Shown here: in pieces, positions 16,876 to 25,707 of the stretch | Layout of the letters: the number at the start of each line of letters is the position of its first letter | Numbering within the stretch: the first letter of the stretch is position 1 | Assembly: GCA_022837485.1 (NCBI GenBank) | Contig: JALHHH010000043.1 | Location: 5,515 to 55,806, forward strand | Direction: 5' to 3' | Origin: Bacteroidales bacterium | GTDB lineage: Bacteria > Bacteroidota > Bacteroidia > Bacteroidales > Lentimicrobiaceae | Length of the DNA stretch: 50,292 bases | Notes under the pieces: model-generated | Told to the model about the DNA's origin: nothing | Seen by the model: the letters and a program-made list of their open reading frames with translations, nothing else | Databases searched by the model: none | Made by a program: the position numbers and the translations under genes

Positions 16876-17943
16876 GTTGTCAACAAATCAGAGAAGGTAT
16901 GAATCACCCCCCTCGTGTCCACAATAACAATTATTTTTGTTTAAAATATTGTCGAAAAGGATTAGACAATCTCAATACGACGTTATTGATGGTATTGAAA
17001 TAATTCCAAAAACTCTCGGATATACCAAACCTTGTGCTGTAAATGTAAAAAACGGAATGGCTGAAATCGTAAATTGTTGCTTATTCCGTAAAATAAGTAA
17101 GCATTCGCTTAATTATTCTTATTTGGTGTTTGCTCCCTGGACGAAAATGGGGCACCCTTCACCAAACGGCAAGCCTTTAAGCCTGAAAAAATGCACTCCA
17201 TAACATTACAGCCAGTCTTTTTCCTGCATGGCAAGCTCCACTGCATATCAGCGTATACCTCTTAGCCCCAAATATCACCTTTTTTGTTTGTATTAGTTGA
17301 CGTTTAGCCGTTCAACTGTGTGCATTTCCCCATAGAAATCCGGTGCAGCTTATAAAATTGCATGATAACAGACTAATTTTAGTGAAAATTATTGCAAAAT
17401 ATTCAATTTTTATTGGTGATTTCCGGAAATTGACACTAAAAACAGCCTCTTTAAGGCCTGTTTAATACGTTTTTTTTCTTTAATTTCATTGATTAATCTG
17501 CTAACAATCTGATAATCAGCGGCAATAATTTGTTATATCAAAATTAAGTTTGTACAAAACCTACGAAAATTGCTAAATATCAGATAAACAAGACATTAAG
17601 AAAAGAAAAGCTGGAAATCGCTGAAAATCGCTGACGATCCCTTTTTATCCCTTATTATCTCATAATTACGCAACAAGATTTGTAATTACAACTATTGACT
17701 TCACCAACATACAGCCCCCAAACCTGACGTCTAATTCGCGTTATATCAGGTAGCGGCATGGTGCTTCATATGTAGCCGTAGTATTGAATTAAATTCAAAA
17801 GGTTGAAGGTAGCATTGCATTTAACTAATGGCTTCAGCATTTTGCCGTGTTTTCAGCGGTGGAACCCGGATGCTGACTGATTAAGCGCTCGCTGTTGACT
17901 GATGGTAACTCAATGAAGAAAAGTTTGTCTTAAACAAAGGATA
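16876..17943. other. AT-rich region without convincing gene
   Basis: More than 1 kb between the IS remnant and the integrase stop. An 88-codon frame at 16937-17203 has no recognisable pattern and ends in low-quality sequence; I do not call it a gene. Near 17611-17635 a short direct repeat (CTGGAAATCG, CTGAAAATCG, CTGACGATC) occurs in tandem. A weak hairpin around 17448-17466 precedes a T-run. This is probably the decayed interior of the integrated element. Confidence 0.5.
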
Positions 17944-19200
17944 TTACTTCAGCAAGTCAAGAACCTGTCGGTTTGCATCCCATATATCTCTGAAATCCTC
18001 ACGGATATATGTTTTGGTTACCTGCATCTTTGTATCAACATGGTTAAGCGCTTTGTGGATGGTGTAAATGTTAATCCGGCATTCGTTTGCGGCCAGTGTA
18101 GCCCAGGTATGCCGGGCAGAATAAAATGTAATTTTTGGCAGCATCAGGTATTCGGCCAACTGATCGAGGCCCTTGTTCAGCGCCCTGGTAAAATTGCTGG
18201 TTGTCGCATAGCGTTTGTAAAACTCAAATAGCCTCTCCCCTTCCTTATCAGCATAGGCACTTACCAACTCGTTTGCTTCATTCTCTACCCTGACAATAAT
18301 CTTTGCGCGGTCTTTTCGCCTGCCGGTGGTTTTCGACCGGTAGTAGGTTATTGTGCCGTTTTTGACTGCCGCGTTGCAGGCAAACAGATCCTCCGCGTTC
18401 ATCCCGATAAGGTAAAAGCTGAGCAAGAATATATCCCTTGCCAGTTTCATTCGTTTTTGCGAGGGTTGTATATCCACATTGATGATAGCACGCATCTGCT
18501 CAACTGACAGTACCGGCTTTTCGGCTGGCTGCTCCAACGGCATCTTATAACGTAGAAATGGGTTAACTTTTATGTTAATTATTTCGTTTTCTTCATCGTT
18601 GTATTTCAACCGGGCCTGGTTTAACAAGTGCCGGATGGCACCCATATATAAGGTAATGCCCCTTGTACCAATCGGCTTTGCAATATCTGGTTTCCCGCTC
18701 TTCTTGTTTTTCTTTGCCCGGCCAAATGCCGGTGTAGTCTTCAGCCATGCCTCATACTTACGGATAAAGTCCAAAGTAATTTGATTTACCGGCAAACTGT
18801 TGCTACCGGTAAAGCGTTTAAGGCTGTTAACCGTTGCCGTGATGTTTTTGTGGCTGGACCGGCCATCGGCCTGCATCTTATCTGCAATTTCCTGCGCAAA
18901 TTCATAGAAATCTATGTTTTGACCGCTTAAATTTGTAATCGCATACTTTAATTCGTCAATGGACATGCCATGGATAGCGAACCCTAATTTGATGATTGTG
19001 TTCCGGTACCCGGAAATAATTTTGTCAATTTCGTTGCGGATCCCTTCGCTTTTAATTTTGCCGCCTTTGGTTACATCGGCACGGGTAACAAATACCTCAG
19101 TGCTGATCTTTTTGCGCTGGCTTTTGTGGGTAAGCAGCAGGATCACCCTGGCGGTTCCGTTTTTCTGGAAGTGGTGTATAAAAGGTGTAAGGTTTGCCAT
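17944..19200 (-). CDS. int: Tyrosine recombinase/integrase of a Bacteroidota mobile element
   Basis: 418 residues from the ATG at 19198-19200; an upstream in-frame ATG at 19296 would start before the -7 box and is less likely. An N-terminal arm-binding part, a SAM-like core-binding part (about 95-200) and a C-terminal catalytic domain are visible. The catalytic end has YSARHTWATLA, ALNHVDTKM and the nucleophile Tyr in TKTYIRED. The usual first Arg (GxR) is replaced: the sequence reads LIGMNAEDLF, as in Bacteroidota integrases resembling CTnDOT IntDOT. It lies about 150 bases from the 3' end of tRNA-His, the classic position for an element that inserts in a tRNA gene. Confidence 0.9.
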   Translation of the reverse strand: MANLTPFIHHFQKNGTARVILLLTHKSQRKKISTEVFVTRADVTKGGKIKSEGIRNEIDKIISGYRNTIIKLGFAIHGMSIDELKYAITNLSGQNIDFYEFAQEIADKMQADGRSSHKNITATVNSLKRFTGSNSLPVNQITLDFIRKYEAWLKTTPAFGRAKKNKKSGKPDIAKPIGTRGITLYMGAIRHLLNQARLKYNDEENEIINIKVNPFLRYKMPLEQPAEKPVLSVEQMRAIINVDIQPSQKRMKLARDIFLLSFYLIGMNAEDLFACNAAVKNGTITYYRSKTTGRRKDRAKIIVRVENEANELVSAYADKEGERLFEFYKRYATTSNFTRALNKGLDQLAEYLMLPKITFYSARHTWATLAANECRINIYTIHKALNHVDTKMQVTKTYIREDFRDIWDANRQVLDLLK

Positions 19201-19243
19201 CAGTTTAATCTTTGGTGGGGAAACTGTGGGGATAAACTTACAG

Positions 19244-19251
19244 CAAATATA
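19244..19251 (-). promoter_or_regulatory. -7 box TATATTTG of the integrase gene
   Basis: On the plus strand CAAATATA, the complement of TAnnTTTG, 44 bases upstream of the ATG at 19200. It lies inside the longer open frame and therefore supports the shorter integrase start. Confidence 0.5.
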
Positions 19252-19351
19252 CACTTTTTTTGCTGCATTTGCGAATACGAAAAAAGAGGAATTCAATATT
19301 TTGAACTCCTCTTTTCCTTATTTACCGGCCTTTTCGCCGTATTTACTTCCG

Positions 19352-19426
19352 GGTGAATGATGGGATTCGAACCCACGACCCTCAGAACCACAATCTGATG
19401 CTCTAACCGACTGAGCTACACTCACC
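19352..19426 (-). tRNA. tRNA-His (GTG)
   Basis: Minus-strand cloverleaf: acceptor stem GTGAGTG/CATTCAC, extra G at -1 paired with C73 as is specific for tRNA-His, D stem GCTC/GAGC, anticodon stem CAGA/TCTG with loop TTGTGGT (anticodon GTG), T arm with GTTCGAAT. CCA is not encoded. The 3' end faces the integrase gene. I see no second copy of the 3' end in the window that would mark the other attachment site. Confidence 0.95.
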
Positions 19427-19517
19427 GTCTTTAAAAGTGGTGCAAAAATAATACTTTTTCCATATCCTGCATCATCTTGAAAAGATTTTTTTGACTCCGG
19501 GTGCTCGCTTTTCTTGG

Positions 19518-19525
19518 TATTTTTG
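19518..19525 (+). promoter_or_regulatory. -7 box TATTTTTG
   Basis: Exact TAnnTTTG box 27 bases before the ATG at 19553 of the AIM24-family gene. A TTTG at 19490-19493 is a possible -33 element although the spacer is a little long. Confidence 0.5.
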
Positions 19526-19552
19526 CATTAATGAGCACAAAAAATCGAAATA

Positions 19553-20323
19553 ATGGCTGATATAATCGATTATTCCATACTGGGAGACGACATGCAGGTG
19601 GTCGAAGTTGAACTCGACCCCATGGAAGGGGTAAGAGCCGAAGCCGGCACACTTATGTTCATGGAAGACGGCATCGACATGCAAACCGGCACCGGAGGCG
19701 GACTATTCAAAGGCTTTAAGCGGATGCTGACAGGCGACGGATTCTTCATTACAACCTTCCTGAACACCAGTCATGTGAAACGTAAAATTGGATTTAGCGC
19801 TCCTTATCCGGGCAAAATCATCCCAATCGATCTCGGAAAAGCCGGAGGAGAATTTCTGTGTCAGAAGGACTCCTTTCTCTGTGCTGCCAGAGGTGTTGAC
19901 ATCGACATTGCATTTACCAAAAAAATCGGAGCCGGGCTTTTTGGAGGCGAGGGTTTTATCCTTCAGCGCATCCGTGGAGAGGGAATGGCATTTGTTCAGG
20001 CAGGTGGTGCCATCATCAGCCGGCAGCTGAAAGCCGGAGAAACTTTACATACCGACACAGGATGCCTGGTTGGATTTATGCCATCGGTCGATTACGATAT
20101 CCGATTTATTGGAGGCTTTAAAAATGCACTTTTCGGAGGCGAAGGCATGTTTCTGGTAAAACTTACCGGTCCGGGTCAGGTTTATCTGCAAAGCCTGCCT
20201 TTCAGTCGCCTGTCCGACCGAATCATCGCAGCAAGCCGCTCTGGCCGGGAAGAATCGAAGGGAGCAGCCGGATTCGGAGGTTCCATCATTGGAAACATTC
20301 TTAGCGGTGACCGCAATTTCTAA
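19553..20323 (+). CDS. TIGR00266/AIM24 family protein
   Basis: 256 residues, soluble, rich in beta-strand and glycine. The repeated layout (EVELDPMEGVRAEAGTLMFM, GEGFILQRIRGEGMAFVQAGG, GEGMFLVKLTGPGQVYLQS) is typical of the TIGR00266/AIM24 fold, a trimeric beta-prism-like protein whose bacterial function is unknown. Length and organisation agree with the family. It stands alone with its own -7 box; the next gene on the same strand starts 118 bases later after a hairpin. Confidence 0.85.
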   Translation: MADIIDYSILGDDMQVVEVELDPMEGVRAEAGTLMFMEDGIDMQTGTGGGLFKGFKRMLTGDGFFITTFLNTSHVKRKIGFSAPYPGKIIPIDLGKAGGEFLCQKDSFLCAARGVDIDIAFTKKIGAGLFGGEGFILQRIRGEGMAFVQAGGAIISRQLKAGETLHTDTGCLVGFMPSVDYDIRFIGGFKNALFGGEGMFLVKLTGPGQVYLQSLPFSRLSDRIIAASRSGREESKGAAGFGGSIIGNILSGDRNF

Positions 20324-20387
20324 TCTTATCCACAACCCGCTGAATCTTTAAATCATGCCGTGTCCATACCAGCATAAACAAGCACCT

Positions 20388-20408
20388 CCGGAATCCGGGG
20401 CATTCCGG
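20388..20408 (+). other. Hairpin between AIM24-family gene and ABC permease
   Basis: CCGGAAT-CCGGGGC-ATTCCGG is a perfect 7-bp inverted repeat with a 7-base loop. No T-run follows, so it is not a standard terminator; it may stabilise or attenuate a transcript. Confidence 0.4.
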
Positions 20409-20440
20409 CTATGTGAGTATACTCTTAACCTCTTTTGTCG

Positions 20441-21622
20441 ATGAAAAGGATATTCCGCACAGGCAAGGGCAAAAGCGATTCGCCTCCCGCCAAAGCGATG
20501 CGGCGTCTGTTTTCTTCAGGAACCGTCCTTTTCTCTCTTACCGTTACAGGAATAACCTTGCTCACGGCCATCCTTGGCTACTTAATTACGCCCGACAGCA
20601 CCCCGTTTGCCAATGAACAGCATCTGGAGATAGCGGGTCAGAAACCCGGCTTCAGCGTAACCATGCTTCGATTGCCAAAAGAAAGCGATCCCGGATTCTG
20701 TTCCATTATCAGGCGATGGCTTTACGGATGCCCCTCCTCTGACATTAACCTGCCGGTTGGCAGCTACATTCTTGCGGGTGACTCCATTACCGTTACCGTT
20801 TACGAAAGGGCGTCAGACAGTGAAGTACTAACCTACAGACATAACATCCGTGAAATTTTGAAAATTCCGGAAAATGAAGCCAGAGCCGAAACAGACATTT
20901 CAGGCATTCACAACGAATTTATCCGCAAGCATCTGATAAAAAAAAGATATCTGCTTGGTACCGACCGCTTTGGCCGCGACATGCTTAGTCAGCTTATGAT
21001 AGGTGCACGGGTCAGCTTGTCGGTAGGCTTTATCTCTGTAATGATCTCCCTATTTTTGGGCATATTCCTTGGGGCACTGGCAGGATTTTTTGGCGGACGT
21101 ACGGATGATTTTATCGTTTGGCTCATTAATGTAATCTGGTCAATTCCAACGCTTCTACTTGTTATAGCAATCACCTTTGCCCTTGGGAAGGGATTCTGGC
21201 AGGTTTTTATAGCGGTTGGATTAACTATGTGGGTTGAAGTGGCACGCGTGGTACGCGGACAAATTCTGAGTCTGCGTGAGAAGGAGTTTGCTGAAGCTGC
21301 CCGCGCGCTTGGATTTCGCAACAGCCGGATAATCCTGAACCATATCCTTCCCAATACCATGGGTCCGGTAATCGTAATATCGGCAGCAAATTTCGCATCG
21401 GCGATCCTTACTGAGGCCGGGTTAAGTTTCCTGGGAATTGGAGTTCAGCCACCCATGCCTTCCTGGGGCACACTTATCAAAGAAAACTACCCGTACATTA
21501 TCCTCGACAACCCCTGGCTGGCCATACTGCCCGGAACGTGCATACTGTTACTGGTACTTTCATTTATGCTAATCGGAAACGGACTGCGCGACGCCCTCGA
21601 CGTGCGCTCAACTTCCCGGTAA
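20441..21622 (+). CDS. ABC transporter permease, oligopeptide/dipeptide type (OppC/DppC-like)
   Basis: 393 residues from the ATG at 20441 (an in-frame TTG lies two codons upstream). One N-terminal membrane helix, a periplasmic region of about 120 residues with the LGTDRFGRDMLSQLMIGARVSL motif typical of OppC, then five membrane helices. The coupling loop for the ATPase reads EFAEAARALGFRNSRIILNH. It would import peptides or nickel-type ligands together with an OppB partner, ATPases and a binding protein, none of which lie in the window. Its isolated position is common for this gene in Bacteroidota. Confidence 0.88.
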   Translation: MKRIFRTGKGKSDSPPAKAMRRLFSSGTVLFSLTVTGITLLTAILGYLITPDSTPFANEQHLEIAGQKPGFSVTMLRLPKESDPGFCSIIRRWLYGCPSSDINLPVGSYILAGDSITVTVYERASDSEVLTYRHNIREILKIPENEARAETDISGIHNEFIRKHLIKKRYLLGTDRFGRDMLSQLMIGARVSLSVGFISVMISLFLGIFLGALAGFFGGRTDDFIVWLINVIWSIPTLLLVIAITFALGKGFWQVFIAVGLTMWVEVARVVRGQILSLREKEFAEAARALGFRNSRIILNHILPNTMGPVIVISAANFASAILTEAGLSFLGIGVQPPMPSWGTLIKENYPYIILDNPWLAILPGTCILLLVLSFMLIGNGLRDALDVRSTSR

Positions 21623-21685
21623 CGGGCATTTCACCTATTGCCTGTGCATAGATTTCCCGGTTCGGGAGCATGATTCTTAGGAATT

Positions 21686-23182
21686 TTAATACTTCTGTAG
21701 ATATTCGAGGTTTCCGCAGCCAAATTTCTTCTTAAACCTGAGGCAATTTCCGCGCTCGAACTGCAGTTTCACCATAATGTAGAGGTCGAGACCTTCAAAA
21801 TCGCTGAGACCAAAAAATCCACCCAGCTTATCGGTTCCAACTATTATATTGTGGAAGCGGGCGGCCAGACCGACACGGGGATGAGAGTAATTGTAAAGCG
21901 TTAAAGGAAGGGACACTTCAAAATAATGGCTTTCAAAGCGTGGTGTGAGGGCCAGCTGAGCGGGTCGCATCACCTGGGCTTCGTAAAGCCGGACAGGGTG
22001 TACCCATGTTGCATTCACGTAAAACTCATTTCTTAGATGTATATCTCCCTGCAGACTAATGGCTGCCGGCAAGCCAACAGAAAATGCATCCTGCTCAAGC
22101 AGTTGCGAGGAATCGCCCGAAAATTCAAAGCTTATTGTACGAAACAGCTCATCGGCTGTAGCGTAATCACTTCCACCTATATCGTACCAGCGTGCAGAGG
22201 CATCTTCGAGCCGCATAGTACGAAGGTTACGTTTAAAATTTACCTTCCCCAGATCGATCAGAGAAGCTCCAATCCTGAAGTAATAGGGTTGATAAGGAAT
22301 TTCACATGGAGCAGAATATACTTTCGGGGAATGACCGCGCATCTTTTTCTGATAGGTGATACCAATGTCAAAACCCAGACCGCTTCCCTGAAACATATTC
22401 CCGGGCAACAAAACATCGTTATCGGAGAAATCAAGAGGTGCGGAAATTCCCATGGATGCATTGGCATTGTATACTATTAAGGTATCGTTGTTGGGAACCA
22501 GGTAATCCACATTGTTCGAGTACAGAAATCCCCCGCCGGTTCCAAAGAGTCCCTTTACGGTAATACCGCCGCTCCAATGCTCCTGGTTGCGGCGATATAA
22601 GATGTGGGAATAGGTGGCGGCAACTTCTGCCAAAGCAAGAGCACCGACCCCGAAATCGTTGTTGTTGATGAAGTTAATACGCTGCTGAGGGCGGTAGTCG
22701 AGTCCTTCAACGGCAAATTTTGCAATATCGTACGGAACATTTGAACCCGAAGCCATTACCCTGTAGGCAGTGGAAAGTCCAAATGCGTGATGCCCGAGTG
22801 CGAACATAACCGACGGTCCCATAACCCTGACCTGAGAAAAGACATTCTTCATATCGGTATTGTACCAGTCGTAGAAATTCCTGGTATCGCCCGAAACCTC
22901 ATCGATGTGTTCGGGATAATCGGCATCGAAGTCGAAAAACCGCATGAACTTATACTCATCGGCAGCAAGGTAAATGTAGTTGTTGTCGGCATTTACATGA
23001 AGACCGGCAAGATTGATGTCCAGATAAAGTTTTGAATTCAGAATGGAAGAGGGATTGATCAGACTGCCCGTTATGCCGGAATAATTGCCCGGAATGAAGC
23101 CATTCATCTCCTGAGCAACCGATACGCCAGAAATCGCGATGAAAATAATTGCAATTATTTGATTAAGTCTTTTCCTGAGCAC
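21686..23182 (-). CDS. DUF5723-family outer-membrane protein
   Basis: 498 residues from a GTG start at 23180-23182; a stop codon closes the frame just upstream and the next Met would lose the signal peptide. A signal peptide (IIAIIFIAISGVSVAQ) is followed by the sequence GNYSGITGSLINPSSILNSK, the type of beginning seen in DUF5723 proteins, and by alternating strands with aromatic girdle residues, as in an outer-membrane beta-barrel. Function unknown. Monocistronic, tail-to-tail with the ABC permease. Confidence 0.75.
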   Translation of the reverse strand: MLRKRLNQIIAIIFIAISGVSVAQEMNGFIPGNYSGITGSLINPSSILNSKLYLDINLAGLHVNADNNYIYLAADEYKFMRFFDFDADYPEHIDEVSGDTRNFYDWYNTDMKNVFSQVRVMGPSVMFALGHHAFGLSTAYRVMASGSNVPYDIAKFAVEGLDYRPQQRINFINNNDFGVGALALAEVAATYSHILYRRNQEHWSGGITVKGLFGTGGGFLYSNNVDYLVPNNDTLIVYNANASMGISAPLDFSDNDVLLPGNMFQGSGLGFDIGITYQKKMRGHSPKVYSAPCEIPYQPYYFRIGASLIDLGKVNFKRNLRTMRLEDASARWYDIGGSDYATADELFRTISFEFSGDSSQLLEQDAFSVGLPAAISLQGDIHLRNEFYVNATWVHPVRLYEAQVMRPAQLALTPRFESHYFEVSLPLTLYNYSHPRVGLAARFHNIIVGTDKLGGFFGLSDFEGLDLYIMVKLQFERGNCLRFKKKFGCGNLEYLQKY

Positions 23183-23358
23183 GGGCAGAATTTATCGTTG
23201 CACATCAATCCCTGAAAGCGCGGTTCACATATTCGTTGAACAGCCAAAGTTACTAAAATTAAAACCGAATGTATTTCAGAATTATTTTTTTTCAGGTAAT
23301 CCACATTTTAACGGTTCTGATTTGTATTGCCTCCAGAACGGCTCCTTGCCATCGCCTT

Positions 23359-23373
23359 CGGCAGCGGCTGCCG
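23359..23373. other. GC-rich inverted repeat
   Basis: CGGCAGC-G-GCTGCCG, a perfect 7-bp palindrome around one base, in the divergent region between the DUF5723 gene and the next operon. No T-run; it might be a protein-binding site or a small hairpin in the leader. Confidence 0.35.
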
Positions 23374-23453
23374 CTTTGGGAACTGAATAAGTATTTTTTT
23401 CGTATCATTGCATCCTGAAAAATCGCCTGAAAGGCATAAGATATATTCTGAAC

Positions 23454-24272
23454 ATGAAAAATAACTTTATCCTTTGGCTGGCAGCGTTTCTTTTTACTGT
23501 CGGCTCCGCATATTATCAGCGAACCACCGGGCCAACGTACCCGATTACCGGTGAAACAGAGTTTGGCGGAGAGAGTATCCGCTATAAACTTATCCGTACT
23601 TATGGTGGAGAGGGCGATGCCGAAATCAGCATCAGCAATCCCGGAGGAAAACTTTCGGGCGTATTTACCTACAAGAGATTCAAGAGTTTCGACGAATGGA
23701 CAGAAGCGGAAATGATCTCATCGGATGGCAAACTAATCGCTTATGTACCGCATCAGCCTCCTGCCGGCAAGGTTGAATATTACGTTACCCTTACGGATGG
23801 AGATAAAACGGTTAAACTTACGGATGAACCGGTGATTATTCGGTTTAAGGGTGACGTTCCCGCATTCGTGCTTATCCCTCACATCATACTGATGTTTCTG
23901 GCAATGATGTTTTCGGCCCGGACAGGCATCGAAGCTATTGTTAAAGGCAGCCGCACATTCAAATACGCCCTTTACACAACCGTATTTCTCATTGTCGGCG
24001 GTTTGATTCTGGGCCCCGTCGTGCAGAAATATGCATTCGGCGCCTACTGGACCGGCTGGCCTCTTGGGACGGATCTTACCGATAACAAAACAGCCGTTTC
24101 AGTAATATTCTGGCTGATTGCTATTTATGCCTTGTGGAAAAACCGGGCCAACCGCATCTGGCCAATCATTGCTGCTATAGTTTTGCTGATGATCTACCTT
24201 ATTCCGCACAGCATGCGTGGATCCGAAATCGATCATACCGCTCACCCGCAGGTGATTGAGCAACCGCAATGA
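23454..24272 (+). CDS. Conserved membrane protein of unknown function
   Basis: 272 residues. N-terminal membrane helix (LWLAAFLFTVGSAYY), then a periplasmic beta-rich domain of about 110 residues (VFTYKRFKSFDEWTEAEM, YYVTLTDGDKTVKL) and four further hydrophobic segments. I do not recognise a named family. It overlaps the rhomboid gene by 4 bases (ATGA), so the two are likely to be co-translated and may function together at the inner membrane. Confidence 0.75.
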   Translation: MKNNFILWLAAFLFTVGSAYYQRTTGPTYPITGETEFGGESIRYKLIRTYGGEGDAEISISNPGGKLSGVFTYKRFKSFDEWTEAEMISSDGKLIAYVPHQPPAGKVEYYVTLTDGDKTVKLTDEPVIIRFKGDVPAFVLIPHIILMFLAMMFSARTGIEAIVKGSRTFKYALYTTVFLIVGGLILGPVVQKYAFGAYWTGWPLGTDLTDNKTAVSVIFWLIAIYALWKNRANRIWPIIAAIVLLMIYLIPHSMRGSEIDHTAHPQVIEQPQ

Positions 24273-24889
24273 TAACCATTGGAATTATTGTCCTTACTTC
24301 GCTGATTTCGGTGCTTGCGTTCAGCAATGCCACCCTTTTCGGAAAATTGCTGATGAGTCCGTATATGGTCGCCCACCGACGCCAGGCATACCGCCTGCTG
24401 AGTCACGGCCTGGTGCATGCCGACTGGATGCATCTATTGGTAAATATGTTCGTTCTGCTATCGTTCGGAAGAGCCGTTGAGCAGTATTTCTCCATGCTTT
24501 TCGGAATCAGAGGATTGTATTATTTCCTGCTGCTCTATATCACAGGCCTGCTTTTCGGAGCGCTGCCCTCTTTTATACGGCATAAGGATAATGTCTATTA
24601 TCAGTCGGTCGGGGCTTCAGGAGCCATTGCGGGCGTTCTTTTTGCGAGCATACTGATTCAGCCATTGGCGGCCATACGCTTTGTTTTTATTCCTGTCGAT
24701 ATTCCTGCTTTTATTTTCGGTATCCTCTACCTGGTTTATTCGGCCTGGATGTCGAAGAAAGGCAACGACAATATAGGACACGACGCCCACTTCTGGGGCG
24801 CCGTATCGGGTTTTGTCTTTACACTGCTGTTAAAACCCTCGCTTATGCTGTCGTTTTTCCACAACATCGCAGGCTTCCTTTCCTTTTAG
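24269..24889 (+). CDS. Rhomboid-family intramembrane serine protease
   Basis: 206 residues with six membrane helices. Catalytic parts are present: HLLVNM in helix 2 (oxyanion His/Asn), GASG with nucleophile S117, and H174 in HDAHFWG. Rhomboids cut single-pass membrane proteins inside the bilayer. The gene shares an operon with the preceding membrane protein (4-base overlap). Its stop overlaps, tail to tail, the stop of the yqgE-like gene by 4 bases. Confidence 0.92.
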   Translation: MITIGIIVLTSLISVLAFSNATLFGKLLMSPYMVAHRRQAYRLLSHGLVHADWMHLLVNMFVLLSFGRAVEQYFSMLFGIRGLYYFLLLYITGLLFGALPSFIRHKDNVYYQSVGASGAIAGVLFASILIQPLAAIRFVFIPVDIPAFIFGILYLVYSAWMSKKGNDNIGHDAHFWGAVSGFVFTLLLKPSLMLSFFHNIAGFLSF

Positions 24890-25449
24890 TTCAGAATTGG
24901 ATCTGGCGGATAATGAACCCACAACTTATACTCCTTTCCCAATTTGCGGAGCATCTGATTCCACATATCGGTGGGATTGGTATGAATAACCTGAGTTGTA
25001 TCGGTGAGTGAAACAACCCAGGAGTTTTCCTCGAGCTCCTTGTCGAGTTGCTGTGCCATCCATCCGGCATAACCAACAAAAAAACGTATCTCCTCCTTCC
25101 TCAGCAATCCCTTAATTATAAGACGCTTGACAATCTCGATATCGCCTCCCCAGTAAAGACCTTCCATAATTTTATTTCCGCCTTCAATCAGATCGGGTCG
25201 GGTATGTATAAAAAAAAGACTGTCGGTACTTACCGGACCACCCAGGTAAACAGGTGCGTCAAAACCGGCGAAATCATTGGCGATATCGCTAAGCCTCACA
25301 TCAACCGGTTTGTTGATGATAATGCCGAACGAACCCTCCTCGCCGTGATCAGCCAGAAGCACGACCGATTTCCTGAAATAGAAATCCTGCAACGATGGCA
25401 CCGATATAAGTATCCTGCCTGCCAGTGGTTTGATTTTCGATTTACTCAT
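24886..25449 (-). CDS. YqgE/AlgH family protein
   Basis: 187 residues from the ATG at 25447-25449, preceded by GGGAGGA as a good ribosome site; a TTG five codons upstream is less likely. GRILISVPSLQDFYFRKSVV and LADHGEEGSFGIIINKP are the family's signature blocks, and FFVGYAGWMAQQLDKELEE closes it. Family function is unknown (DUF179). Length agrees with the family. Confidence 0.93.
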   Translation of the reverse strand: MSKSKIKPLAGRILISVPSLQDFYFRKSVVLLADHGEEGSFGIIINKPVDVRLSDIANDFAGFDAPVYLGGPVSTDSLFFIHTRPDLIEGGNKIMEGLYWGGDIEIVKRLIIKGLLRKEEIRFFVGYAGWMAQQLDKELEENSWVVSLTDTTQVIHTNPTDMWNQMLRKLGKEYKLWVHYPPDPILN

Positions 25450-25653
25450 AACGCATCCTCCCAACCTTTGATAAGTATGCAGAAACTTTCCTTATCATTC
25501 CCAGCCCTTTTATAAAGTATCGTTCTGAATTTCCACACCTCCTATCCGATACAACCGCCGGAATCTGTTTTTGGAAAGTTAATAAATTTCCAAAGCTTTA
25601 CGGGCAAATATCCTGCAAAATGCAGTTTTCGGAGAATGATACGGCCGATTGCT

Positions 25654-25661
25654 TAATTTTG
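25654..25661 (+). promoter_or_regulatory. -7 box TAATTTTG before murL
   Basis: Exact TAnnTTTG, 46 bases before the murL ATG. Likely promoter of the murL-murD2 operon. Confidence 0.45.
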
Positions 25662-25707
25662 CATACTGACAACTCCAAATCTTAACAAATTCCATACCAC
25701 ATACCAG

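Noticed and set aside
16937..17203. 88-codon frame after the IS remnant
   Set aside because: No family pattern and an end in low-quality sequence; composition like the non-coding DNA around it.
17611..17640. Short tandem repeat as a possible CRISPR relic
   Set aside because: Unit length is about 10 bases without spacers; far too short for CRISPR repeats.
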